DNA from: an uncultured Chloroflexota bacterium
GTDB lineage: Bacteria; Chloroflexota; Anaerolineae; Anaerolineales; Anaerolineaceae
DNA: 64,000 nt
Assembly (NCBI GenBank): GCA_902786265.1
Contig: CADACE010000007.1
Location: 106,845 to 170,844 of the forward strand
Direction of reading: 5' to 3'
The translations under genes and the position numbers were made by a program. Shown here one piece after another: positions 53,357 through 62,058 of the stretch (within the stretch, counting starts at the first letter, position 1; each line of letters opens with the position of its first letter). Below the pieces are notes generated by a model that worked only from the letters and a program-made list of their open reading frames with translations, did not search any database and was not told where the DNA came from.

Positions 53357-54679
53357 TTATTCTCCGAGAACCTTTTGGATCATCGTGAGTTTATCCATCA
53401 CTTCCGGAGTGAGAGAGTTCTGGTTTTTGCCTTCTTCGATCAGGTCAGCGACCAGCTTTTTCATCTCTTCACCGGCAAGTTCCGGGTCTTCTTCGATGAG
53501 AGCTTTGAGCGCATCTTCGGTTTCAGCACCGAGCATGGTCTCCAGTTTTTGGATCTCATCCGGAGCGGTGTAGAGTTTCTGGATGAGGTCGAGAAGCTGC
53601 TGTAATTTGCCGGAGCGCATAAAATCACCGGATTTACGGGCAGCGGCCAGTTCTTCATTGACGACATCCGTAAACTGCTGGTCAATGGCACGTACAGCCT
53701 GGTAAAGAGCGGATTCCATATCATCCTGTTTCAGGATCTCCTCAAGCAGTTTGCGGCGGGTTTCCTTTTCCTCAGCCAGCGCTTTATCGATGCGCTGCGT
53801 GAGATCCAGCAGCTGGGTACGGATATTGGTGAATTTTTCCTTTTCTTCGCCTTCAGCCGCAGAAATGCGGGAAGAAAGTTTTGTGAAGAATTCGTAATCC
53901 ATGCCGCTGCGTGCAAGACCGGTAAGCGTCTGCAGGTAAATTTCGTCAGGAGAATTCAAAACCAGGTCCAGCAGGGTGTCCCGGTTCAGGTTTTCTCCCA
54001 GGTTTTGCAGGTCGGTGATGGCTTTTTGCGTGAAATCCGCTTTGATCTTCAATTCACGTCCGTAAGCGGTTTCACGGAAGAGGACTTCCTGAACCTTTTT
54101 CAGTGCTTCAAAGGAAGTCTTGTCGCGCATCTGCACAGCCGCGTCAAGGGTATTGTTGAGCATCAGGAAGAAGCTCTGGTCAATGTGGGATTCCTCCTGG
54201 TGGATCACTTCCACCAGAGAATCATCTGAGGTCTGGAGCAGGCGGCGGATGAGTTCGCCTTTGTATTTTTGTTCGTTGAGCATTTCTTTGGTGATGCCGT
54301 CCGCTTCCAGGATGGTTTCAAAGAGTGTATCAAAAGTCAGCATCGTACGCGGCTGGAAGAGATACCCCTTCTTTTTTTCCGGCGGCAGGCTGTTGACGAC
54401 CTTTGTGATCATGGGGCCGAGGATCTTTTGCTGTTCCGGCAGGGACATGTTCAATTCCGGAGGAAAATAGGTGAGAAGCAATTCTTTTTCAGGGTCGTGG
54501 TAAACGATCGGCATGGCGATCTGCGACTGATAGCCGCAGGAAGGACAAATGGCAATGTTTGCCGCTCCGCGGAGCAGACGTTCCTTGTCCATAGGGTCTA
54601 CACTGACATCAAAAATCTGCTGTATATCTGCAATCATTTGTCCGCCGCAGCGCGGGCAGGGAGTAGTTGTTTGAGCCAT
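53357..54679 (-). CDS. CpXC-domain protein
   Basis: 440 residues from ATG 54679 (AAGGA seven bases upstream). An N-terminal CpXC domain has two Cys pairs (CPRCGG and CPSCGYQS), presumably zinc-binding. The remainder is long helical, probably coiled coil (KALAEEKETRRKLLEEILKQ). CpXC proteins are mostly Chloroflexota and actinobacterial and their role is unknown. Cytoplasmic; no signal. Confidence 0.82.
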   Translation of the reverse strand: MAQTTTPCPRCGGQMIADIQQIFDVSVDPMDKERLLRGAANIAICPSCGYQSQIAMPIVYHDPEKELLLTYFPPELNMSLPEQQKILGPMITKVVNSLPPEKKKGYLFQPRTMLTFDTLFETILEADGITKEMLNEQKYKGELIRRLLQTSDDSLVEVIHQEESHIDQSFFLMLNNTLDAAVQMRDKTSFEALKKVQEVLFRETAYGRELKIKADFTQKAITDLQNLGENLNRDTLLDLVLNSPDEIYLQTLTGLARSGMDYEFFTKLSSRISAAEGEEKEKFTNIRTQLLDLTQRIDKALAEEKETRRKLLEEILKQDDMESALYQAVRAIDQQFTDVVNEELAAARKSGDFMRSGKLQQLLDLIQKLYTAPDEIQKLETMLGAETEDALKALIEEDPELAGEEMKKLVADLIEEGKNQNSLTPEVMDKLTMIQKVLGE

Positions 54680-54756
54680 AAACGCATCCTTATCTAAATC
54701 TGTTTCGGATTCACGGGCAGCGAACCGCAAAGTGAATTATACTATAATTAGCAGTA

Positions 54757-54785
54757 TGTGGTTAATGGTTAGTGGCTGAAGTTTG
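54757..54785. repeat. Heptamer-periodic spacer
   Basis: GTGGTTA, ATGGTTA, GTGGCTG, AAGTTTG occur in register from 54758, just before the glycosyltransferase gene. Confidence 0.6.
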
Positions 54786-54793
54786 GAGTATCA

Positions 54794-55507
54794 ATGTCAG
54801 AAAATGAGATAAAGATTTTGGCACTGCTGCCGGCTTATAATGAAGCGGCACACCTTGGAAAGGTTTTGGAAGAGGTAAAGAAGCAAACCGCGGATATCCT
54901 GGTCATTGATGACGGTTCAAAGGATAATACCGCGGAAATTGCCCGGGAATCCGGGGTGGAGCTGCTTTCCCGCGGATATAACTGCGGTAAAGGCCAGTCT
55001 CTGAAGGATGGCTTTACCTGGGCTCTGGAACGTGGGTATGACGCTGTCATTATGCTGGATTCCGACGGGCAGCATGATCCTGCCTGTATCAAAGACTTTA
55101 TCGCAAAATACCATGAAACGCGGGCACCTTTGATCATCGGTGCCCGGGATTATGGGGAAATTCCCCTGCGCCGCAGGATACCGAATATGATCGGGAAGGT
55201 TCTTTTCAGTGCCGCGGTCGGCAGAAATATCCCCGACAATCAGTCCGGTTATCGCATGCTGAACCGTATGCTGATGGATCGGATGCTGAAATCTAAAGAG
55301 TCCGGCTATCATTTTGAGGTGGAAATGATAGCGATCTGCATTGCGGAAGATTGGCCGATCGAATGGATCCGGATCCCTACGATTTACGGTGATGAGACCA
55401 GCAGTCAGGATCCTTTTGATCAGATTTTCGGCTTTCCGAAAATGTGCCTGAAAGCAAGGCGCATTATCCGTGAAAAGAGACAGGAAAAATGTTCCCCGCA
55501 GAAATAA
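54794..55507 (+). CDS. Family 2 glycosyltransferase (DPM1/DolP-mannose synthase-like)
   Basis: 237 residues. ALLPAYNEAAHLGKVLEE, ILVIDDGSKDNTAEIA and MLDSDGQHDP (the DxD-type metal site) mark an inverting GT-A enzyme of the polyprenyl-phosphate glycosyltransferase group. No C-terminal membrane helices, so it acts as a soluble or peripheral enzyme. It overlaps the AKR-like gene by 19 bases. Confidence 0.88.
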   Translation: MSENEIKILALLPAYNEAAHLGKVLEEVKKQTADILVIDDGSKDNTAEIARESGVELLSRGYNCGKGQSLKDGFTWALERGYDAVIMLDSDGQHDPACIKDFIAKYHETRAPLIIGARDYGEIPLRRRIPNMIGKVLFSAAVGRNIPDNQSGYRMLNRMLMDRMLKSKESGYHFEVEMIAICIAEDWPIEWIRIPTIYGDETSSQDPFDQIFGFPKMCLKARRIIREKRQEKCSPQK

Positions 55508-56418
55508 GATTTGGTGTCGGTACCTGGGCATGGGGTGACCGTCTGCTCTGGGACTATGGACGGGAGTACGGTAAGGAAGACCTTACCGCGGCATTCCGGC
55601 GCTATTTGAACGACGGGGTACGTTTTTTCTCTACTTCTTCTTCATTCGCGGAGGGAGACAGTGAGCGGATTTTGGGTGAGTTTAATGCCCGGACACCGGT
55701 TGACCTGCTGATAGCGACAAAGTATGTCCCGCGGATCTGGCACCTTCGCCGCAGTGATTTTATGGATGCGCTCAAGCTGTCTTTGACACGGCTGAAGCTG
55801 ACAAAATTGGATATCTATGAACTTTGCCCTCCGGTTGGAAGGATGACCATCGCCCGAATGGCTGAGTGCGCGGCTGAGGTGTTGGACATGGGGCTTGTAG
55901 AACAGGTCGGTCTTTCAGGTTATAATGCACAGCAGATCGATACGTTTAATGAGGCATTCAGCCGCTTCGGGTATTCTGTTGCCTGTCTGGAGATCCCGTA
56001 TAATCTGCTGGACCGTTCTATCGAAACAAACGGAACGCTGGATTTGTGCCGCTCCCTGAACATTACGGTCCTGGCGCAGCAGCCGCTGGCGATGGGTATG
56101 CTGACAGGAAAATATGACAGCGAGGCTCCGGCAGCCGGCAGCCGCAGGCAGATGATGCTGCGTTATCATACGCCCAGCCTTGATATTCTGCTGCGTACGA
56201 TGAACCATATCGGGCTTGAGAACAACGGGAAAAACTGTGCTCAGGTAGCGTTGAACTGGATCTATAACAAGGGAATTGTTCCGATCCCCGGGACAAAGAC
56301 CCTGCCGCAGGCAATCGAAAATGCTCAGACGATACGCTGGTCCATGACCAAAGAACAAATGAATCTGCTGGATACCCTGACCGGAAAAACAGAGGTTCGG
56401 GTGCCTGAGGAAGCATGA
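55489..56418 (+). CDS. Aldo/keto reductase-fold protein with degraded active site
   Basis: 309 residues of the AKR TIM barrel. In place of the catalytic tetrad Asp-Tyr-Lys-His it has S48 (FFSTSSSF instead of FFDTAxxYG), F53 for Tyr, K78 kept (IATK), and C113 for His (IYELCPP). The NADPH site (GIVPIPGTKT) looks kept. It may be non-catalytic or use another mechanism. Translationally coupled to the glycosyltransferase. Confidence 0.82.
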   Translation: MFPAEIRFGVGTWAWGDRLLWDYGREYGKEDLTAAFRRYLNDGVRFFSTSSSFAEGDSERILGEFNARTPVDLLIATKYVPRIWHLRRSDFMDALKLSLTRLKLTKLDIYELCPPVGRMTIARMAECAAEVLDMGLVEQVGLSGYNAQQIDTFNEAFSRFGYSVACLEIPYNLLDRSIETNGTLDLCRSLNITVLAQQPLAMGMLTGKYDSEAPAAGSRRQMMLRYHTPSLDILLRTMNHIGLENNGKNCAQVALNWIYNKGIVPIPGTKTLPQAIENAQTIRWSMTKEQMNLLDTLTGKTEVRVPEEA

Positions 56419-56457
56419 AGTTTTATTGACGCGGCAGCAAACAAGAGGATTGAAAAT

Positions 56458-57252
56458 ATGCTTAGTAAGAGACTTGAATTTGAAAAACTGCTGAACACCC
56501 GGGATCTGGGCGGGATGTCAGCATATGACGGACGGAAGATAAAACCGGGGATGCTTTACCGGAGCGGGCATCTGTCCGGTGCAAGTGCGAAGGATCTCGA
56601 AAAACTTTCCGGATTGATCAGTCTTTCAATCGACTTCCGGTCCGCTCAGGAACGGTCTGAAAAGCCTGAACCGGCTATACCCGGAGTCCGATACTGCGCA
56701 CTGCCGATTCTGGATGAGCAGCGCGCCGGTGTTACCCGGGATGAGAAATCTTTTGAGGAAGTCCGCAGAAAAATGGTACAGGACGCGGAAATAGCCCGGA
56801 CCTATATGCTCCGTACGTATGAGAGCTTTATCAGCAACGGGTACTCCGTCAGTCAATACGCGAAGTTCATCCGTCTGCTGCTGGAAGAGCGGGATAAGGG
56901 CGTCCTGTGGCATTGTACCGCCGGGAAGGATCGCGCAGGATTTGCCACTGTGATCGTTCAGGAGCTTTTGGGGGTTCCCCGTGAAGATATCACAGCGGAT
57001 TACCTGATGACGGATGTTTATCTTGCCTCGGAGACCAGATCGCTTGCAGAGATGATCCGCCGGATGACCGGGGCTGATCCGGATGAGTCTGTAAAGGCAG
57101 TTAATTATCTTTTCGGGGCGAAGGAAGAGTATCTGGATGCGGCTTATGATGCACTGGAGAGAAAATACGGCAATTTCGACAATTACCTCACACAGGCTCT
57201 TGGCATTACGGCAGAAGAACGGGAGAAGCTCAGGAATATTTATCTTGAATAG
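56458..57252 (+). CDS. Tyrosine-protein phosphatase (PtpB/DSP type)
   Basis: 264 residues. N-terminal NTRDLGGMSAYDGRKIKPGMLYRSGHL is diagnostic of PtpB-type phosphatases; the P-loop HCTAGKDRAG has the nucleophile C153 and R159. Such enzymes dephosphorylate Tyr or phosphoinositide-like substrates. AGAGGA precedes the ATG. Last gene of the GT-AKR-phosphatase operon. Confidence 0.88.
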   Translation: MLSKRLEFEKLLNTRDLGGMSAYDGRKIKPGMLYRSGHLSGASAKDLEKLSGLISLSIDFRSAQERSEKPEPAIPGVRYCALPILDEQRAGVTRDEKSFEEVRRKMVQDAEIARTYMLRTYESFISNGYSVSQYAKFIRLLLEERDKGVLWHCTAGKDRAGFATVIVQELLGVPREDITADYLMTDVYLASETRSLAEMIRRMTGADPDESVKAVNYLFGAKEEYLDAAYDALERKYGNFDNYLTQALGITAEEREKLRNIYLE

Positions 57253-57262
57253 CTGCAGGGTG

Positions 57263-58786
57263 TCAGCCGTTTGTACAGGGTAATTCGAAGGTAAATGTGC
57301 TGCCCTCGCCCGGGATACTTTCCGCGCTGACTTCCGCATGGTGCAGCTGTGCGGTTTGCTTTACGATGGCCAGGCCAAGACCGGAAACACCCTTGCCATT
57401 GCGCTGCCGGGAGGTGTAGTATTTTTCCCAAATGTGAGGCAGCTCTGCCGGATCTATGCCTTCTCCGTAATCGCGGACAGTCAGGCAGGTACGCCCTCCT
57501 TTGTTCCGGAGGCTGATGGTGACACGCTTGTCCTTATCTCCGGAATGGCGGACCGCATTGTCAATCAGGTTGAATACGGCGCGTTCCAGCATGCTTTCAT
57601 TCCCCTGAACAACACATCCCGAAGTGATATCACGTTCAATGGTTCCGCCTTCTGCGCGGAAAATCGGTTCAAAACGGTCCGTGACACGCTCTGTCAGAGC
57701 GCTGAAGTCCACATCTGTCAGGCTGATCGCCGCGTTTGTCTGCTTCAGCTGTGAATATTCAAGGATCTCATTGACCAGTGCTGTCATCCGGTCCGCTTCT
57801 TTGATGATCACGCCTGTGTCCTCGCTGCGCTGGTTTTCATCTTCCCAGGAAATATCCCGCACCATTTCCGCGTATCCTTTGATCATTGTCAGCGGAGTGC
57901 GCAGGTCGTGGGAAACGTTGGCAAGCAGTTCTTTCTGGTATTCCCTGGCTTCTGCCAGCTTTTCCGCACTTTCGGTGAGGGAATCATTCAGCTCGTCCAG
58001 CTCGCGGCAGAACCCTTTTTCAAACCGGTCCTCATATTTATCCTCACTGAGCATCTTGGCCTGTTCGTTGAGCTGTCTGATAGGTTTGTCGAACCGGCGG
58101 GAGATGAGCCATGCGATCACAAAGGCAAGTATCAGGGAGAGACCGGTGACCCACAACAGCTGGGTTTGGATGATGGATGCTGCAGCTCCGACTGCGCCTA
58201 ACGTCCCCGCGACATACAGAACAGCGGTCTTCAGTTCATCATCGTCTTCATCGTCATCATCATCGAAATCGTCATTGAAATCGTCATTGAGTGTGATGCG
58301 TGCTCCGTAAATAAAAGAATTCCCGGAGGTGTATTCGACGGTCCCGCTTTCGCTCTCCGCCAGTGCAGTCAGAAAGATGTCGTAATTATCCGGCAAATTG
58401 CGGAAGAATCCTGCCTGATGCCCTGAAGGATCATTGGGGTTATATGGGTTGTTTTTTCCGCCCGGAGGTCTTCGTCCGGGTTTGGGTTCCTGACGGAAAT
58501 AGGGATTAAAGGAATCTGAGCTGTAATAGACCCTGCCCTGTTCGTCTGTAATATAAACCAACAGGGATTCTTCAAAGGTAAGGTGATCAATGATCTCAAT
58601 AAAATCATCGCCTTTGCTGGCTGCTATCATGGTTTGGGCGGCATGACGGATATTGTTCTTCATCATCCCATCATAAAATCGCTGGAGACCGACTGTCTGC
58701 AGCAGCCAAAGAAGGGAAAATATAAGTGCGGCGAACAGTACAAAGTAAAGCCACAATTTTGTCCGGAATGATCGTGTTTTTCCCAT
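57263..58786 (-). CDS. Sensor histidine kinase with acidic sensor loop
   Basis: 507 residues. Membrane helices near 11-33 and 206-230 enclose an extracytoplasmic sensor. It ends just before the second helix in a 17-residue acidic run (DDFNDDFDDDDDEDDDE, 168-184). HAMP-like linker, then H-box VSHDLRTPLTM with H293, N box NLIDNAVRHS, G boxes. The response regulator gene lies 21 bases upstream. The acidic patch may bind divalent cations or cationic peptides, as in PhoQ. Confidence 0.92.
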   Translation of the reverse strand: MGKTRSFRTKLWLYFVLFAALIFSLLWLLQTVGLQRFYDGMMKNNIRHAAQTMIAASKGDDFIEIIDHLTFEESLLVYITDEQGRVYYSSDSFNPYFRQEPKPGRRPPGGKNNPYNPNDPSGHQAGFFRNLPDNYDIFLTALAESESGTVEYTSGNSFIYGARITLNDDFNDDFDDDDDEDDDELKTAVLYVAGTLGAVGAAASIIQTQLLWVTGLSLILAFVIAWLISRRFDKPIRQLNEQAKMLSEDKYEDRFEKGFCRELDELNDSLTESAEKLAEAREYQKELLANVSHDLRTPLTMIKGYAEMVRDISWEDENQRSEDTGVIIKEADRMTALVNEILEYSQLKQTNAAISLTDVDFSALTERVTDRFEPIFRAEGGTIERDITSGCVVQGNESMLERAVFNLIDNAVRHSGDKDKRVTISLRNKGGRTCLTVRDYGEGIDPAELPHIWEKYYTSRQRNGKGVSGLGLAIVKQTAQLHHAEVSAESIPGEGSTFTFELPCTNG

Positions 58787-58807
58787 TCTTCCTCTTATGA
58801 TTTGCCG

Positions 58808-59494
58808 TCAGATGCTGATTTCAAACTTATATCCAACGCTGCGGATCGTCTGGATACAATCCCTGTATTTCCCGAGTTTTCCCCGCAGCAGTTTCATCTG
58901 CCAGTCAACAGTCCGGTCGTAACCATAGAAATCATACCCCCAGACACTGCTGAGAATCTGATCCCGGCTCATCACGATTCCCTTGTGTTTCACAAGGTAA
59001 AGCAGCAGGTCATATTCTTTGGCTGTCAGTTCGGTCTTTACGCCGTCCAGATAGAGGGTATGTCCGAGGGTATCGATTTTTATGCCGCCGAATTCAAGGA
59101 CCGCGTCTTGTGGCTCAGCCGGGCTGCTGTTTTTTTCGTGCCGTTTGATGATCACATTTATTCGAGCAAGCAGTTCACGCGGGGAAAAGGGTTTCGTCAC
59201 ATAGTCATCTACGCCGACTTCAAAGCCGTAAAGCTTGTCATATTCTGCGCCGCGTGCGGAAAGCATGAGGACGGGGATGTCTTTTACTTCCCGGATCCTG
59301 CGTGTGGCGGTGAATCCATCCATTTCCGGCATCATGGCATCCATGATGATGATGTCAAAGTCCTGTCTGCGGCAAAGTTCAACAGCTTGGAGTCCATCAG
59401 AGACACCAACAGTCTCGAATCCGTCATGCTCCGCGAAGCGGCGGATCAATTGACAGATATCCGGTTCATCATCGACAACTAAAATTCGCGGCAT
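58808..59494 (-). CDS. OmpR-family response regulator
   Basis: 228 residues. Receiver with D52 (IIMDAMMPEMDG) and acidic pocket VVDDEP, Lys in VTKPFSP; C-terminal winged helix (KEYDLLLYLVKHKGIVMSRDQILSSVWGYDFYGYDRTVDWQMKLLRGKLG). Partner of the histidine kinase, whose gene follows. No TATAAT was identified before it. Confidence 0.93.
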   Translation of the reverse strand: MPRILVVDDEPDICQLIRRFAEHDGFETVGVSDGLQAVELCRRQDFDIIIMDAMMPEMDGFTATRRIREVKDIPVLMLSARGAEYDKLYGFEVGVDDYVTKPFSPRELLARINVIIKRHEKNSSPAEPQDAVLEFGGIKIDTLGHTLYLDGVKTELTAKEYDLLLYLVKHKGIVMSRDQILSSVWGYDFYGYDRTVDWQMKLLRGKLGKYRDCIQTIRSVGYKFEISI

Positions 59495-59576
59495 AATATT
59501 CCTCTTGTTCGCTTAAAGTCAATTCCAGTATATTCGGAAATAATTTGTCTGTCAATATACCTTTCTGCTGCCGGGC

Positions 59577-59604
59577 AAAACCGGCCGGGATTCCGGCCGG
59601 TTTT
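59577..59604 (-). terminator. Terminator after the charged secreted protein gene
   Basis: CCGGCCGG pairs with CCGGCCGG around GATT, flanked by A-run and T-run. It separates the secreted-protein gene from the two-component genes. Confidence 0.8.
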
Positions 59605-59631
59605 GAGAGAGATATGCTGATATCGGATGGG

Positions 59632-60378
59632 TTATGCAGGATCACTTGCCGGTTCTTCAGTGGGCTGCGCTTCCGCGGGATCCTTGACAGGTTCTTCATC
59701 AGCCTGTGCCTCAGCAGTGGGTTCGATCTCAGCCTGTGTTTCAATAGCGGGTTCGATATCGGACTGTGCATCCGCCGGAGCGGCTTCCTGATCCTCATTC
59801 ATAAAATATTTTTTGAAGAATTCAACGATCTCTTCGTCGGTCGGATTTTCCGGAAGTTCGCTGAAGTCGACATGATGTTTGCAGGCGTCAATGCGATCTT
59901 CAAACCAGTCTTCATAGCGGTCAGCCTTATCATGATTATGTTTCATCTGACGTCGGGAGGATTTTTCCTCTTCCGTTTCCGCATTTACGGATGTCTGATC
60001 TCTCTTGTTGGATTTGTGATCCTTTTTCGCGGATTCATCAGATTTTTCCTTTCCGGTTTTGCCGGCATTTTCACCGATGAAATTCTTCTTGAAGAATTCA
60101 ATCATCTCTTCTTCAGTCGGGTTTTCCGGAAGCTGGCTGAAATCAACTTCATTTTCTCGGTTTTCGATGCGTTTTTCGAACCAGTCTTCGAACCAATCGT
60201 CATCGTGTTTTTTGGTCTGGCTTTTGTTACCTTTATTTTCTTTCTGTCCGCGTTTGACAGAGTACGCTTCCGAAGAAACATCTGTACCGGTTTCAGCAAA
60301 TACGCTGACTGTGAGAGAACTGAGGATAACAACGGCCATAATGGCTATGATAATTCTTGTAATTGTGTTTGTTTTCAT
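59632..60378 (-). CDS. Secreted highly charged protein with two WFED repeats
   Basis: 248 residues from the second ATG (60378), after AAAGGAG. Signal peptide about 1-29 (SVFAET). Two related repeats: DDWFEDWFEKRIENRE...VDFSQLPENPTEEEMIEFFKKNF and YEDWFEDRIDACKHHVDFSELPENPTDEEIVEFFKKYF, joined by a basic Lys/Ser linker; the tail is rich in Glu, Pro and Ala. It lies upstream of the two-component genes in the same direction, so it may be a ligand, a target or a cation buffer of that system. Confidence 0.75.
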   Translation of the reverse strand: MKTNTITRIIIAIMAVVILSSLTVSVFAETGTDVSSEAYSVKRGQKENKGNKSQTKKHDDDWFEDWFEKRIENRENEVDFSQLPENPTEEEMIEFFKKNFIGENAGKTGKEKSDESAKKDHKSNKRDQTSVNAETEEEKSSRRQMKHNHDKADRYEDWFEDRIDACKHHVDFSELPENPTDEEIVEFFKKYFMNEDQEAAPADAQSDIEPAIETQAEIEPTAEAQADEEPVKDPAEAQPTEEPASDPA

Positions 60379-60491
60379 GATGTTGAAAACTCCTTTCATG
60401 TTTTATTGCCCTTAGTATAGAACATGAAAGTGGAGAGAATTTGGTGTGTTTGTGGAATTTTTGTGGAATTATCCCGCCGTATTTGTGCGTT

Positions 60492-61493
60492 TTACCGATT
60501 TTTCAGCAGTTGAGCGACATCAAGGATAAAGAGATCAAGAGCAGCTTCCGGGTCGGATTGGCTGGTTTTGAACTGGTAGTCAAATTCCAGCAGCTGTCCA
60601 TAGATGGTTCGTAATTTTTCAGCGGTGAAGGCTGATGCCTGACGGCACAGTTTATCGGCAACAAACGGGATTTGCCCCAGTTCTTTTTGTACTGTCTGCG
60701 AATTTCCTCGTTTGTCCAGGATCGAACGGGTCTGCACCAGCAGCCGGAACTGACGAATGATCATGGCAAAAAGCTGCGGGATCTCTTCTGTTTCTTCAAG
60801 CTGATGCAGCTTCGTCAGCGCTACTTTGGAATTTCCGACGACCAGTGAGTCTACCATGTCAAAAACTGAAACCGAGGTCACTCCGCTGACCAGTTCATTG
60901 ACGTCCGCATCATCCACGGGGCGGGAAAAACCGACATAAAGCAGCAGTTTTTCGATCTCATGTGTTGCGGCTTGTGTATCATTCCCAATCGCGGCTGCCA
61001 GAGCCGAGGCACCGGAACCGTCAAATTTTCCTCCCATCGCGGCAGCTTTCTTCATGATCCAGCCGGGCATGGCATTTTGAGCAGGCAGCTGGTATGTGGT
61101 CAGTGAGGCTTTGTCGGGGTTTTTTTCTGCCCATTTGCGCAGGAAAGATGTTTTCCCGAGCTTTTCCCAGTCTTTCCGTTCAATCGTATCTTTGATTATT
61201 AAATAAAGAAGTGTTGTTGGGGGAGTATCTTCCAACAGTTTCAAAAACTTCTGATTCCCGTCCCGTCCTCCTGCCATAGCCAGCGGTTCATGGAGAATCA
61301 CAACACGGAAATCAGTCAGGAATGGTGCCGCCAGTACTGCATTTGAAAAGTCATTGGCAGCCAATCCTTTTCCATGAAGAACAGTCAGGTTCAGATCGGC
61401 AAATCCGCTGTCTTTCTGTTCCTGTACAAGCGCTCCAACAGCTTCATCGATCGCGCTGATATCGTCTCCATGAAAAATGCGAATGTTTGCCAT
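60492..61493 (-). CDS. holA: DNA polymerase III subunit delta
   Basis: 333 residues; clamp-loader wrench that opens the beta clamp. The pattern of FHGDDISAIDEAV, LLYLIIKD, FDMVDSLVVGNSKVALTKLHQL and IIRQFRLLVQ matches HolA. AAA+ fold without Walker motifs, as usual for delta. Followed within 12 bases by the DUF6391-like gene on the same strand's upstream side. Confidence 0.9.
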   Translation of the reverse strand: MANIRIFHGDDISAIDEAVGALVQEQKDSGFADLNLTVLHGKGLAANDFSNAVLAAPFLTDFRVVILHEPLAMAGGRDGNQKFLKLLEDTPPTTLLYLIIKDTIERKDWEKLGKTSFLRKWAEKNPDKASLTTYQLPAQNAMPGWIMKKAAAMGGKFDGSGASALAAAIGNDTQAATHEIEKLLLYVGFSRPVDDADVNELVSGVTSVSVFDMVDSLVVGNSKVALTKLHQLEETEEIPQLFAMIIRQFRLLVQTRSILDKRGNSQTVQKELGQIPFVADKLCRQASAFTAEKLRTIYGQLLEFDYQFKTSQSDPEAALDLFILDVAQLLKNR

Positions 61494-61502
61494 GTGTATT
61501 CC

Positions 61503-62030
61503 TTAATTCATTTCCGTTTTCACAAAGAAAACCGGTGTGCCGTGCACGGTATTGCAGGTGATGCTGACGATCGATATATCACTGACATTTGGATCTGTAG
61601 TGAGGTATTGCTGTACTTTCGGTCCCAGCGGACGGGCAGCGAGTGCTCCGAGCATTCCCGCAGTCATATAACCGCTGAAACGGGTCAGTTTGCTGTCATC
61701 ATCTGATTCTGACATGACAGTGAGCATGGAGGCAGCTGCGCTGCAGAGAGCTGTCACAGCTATGTTTGTGCCGCAATTCGGATGGATCGCCAGTTTCGCT
61801 TCACCGTTTTTCAATCGCGCGTGGGCAATTTCGACCGCCTTTTGAATTCCCTGAAGCTCCGCATTTCCATAGATCCAGAATCCTTGGGTGAATGAATATC
61901 CCGCGAAGGACACATTCGGCATTGATTTTGTCAGAATATGGATCGTGGCATGTTCCAAAGCATGATTTTTACGAATGTGGGAAAGTATCCGCATCGGTGC
62001 GATTTGAATATTTTTCTGAGCGATCTCCAT
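61503..62030 (-). CDS. DUF6391-like protein
   Basis: 175 residues. NHALEHATIHIL near the N-terminus and AIHPNCGTNIAVTALCSAAASML are the recognisable segments of this family, seen in Chloroflexota and cyanobacteria. One or two hydrophobic stretches (about 88-110, 123-133). Function unknown. Between holA and radA in one minus-strand transcript. Confidence 0.7.
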   Translation of the reverse strand: MEIAQKNIQIAPMRILSHIRKNHALEHATIHILTKSMPNVSFAGYSFTQGFWIYGNAELQGIQKAVEIAHARLKNGEAKLAIHPNCGTNIAVTALCSAAASMLTVMSESDDDSKLTRFSGYMTAGMLGALAARPLGPKVQQYLTTDPNVSDISIVSITCNTVHGTPVFFVKTEMN

Positions 62031-62058
62031 CTTTATACCTCTCTGTTATCTGAAATAT

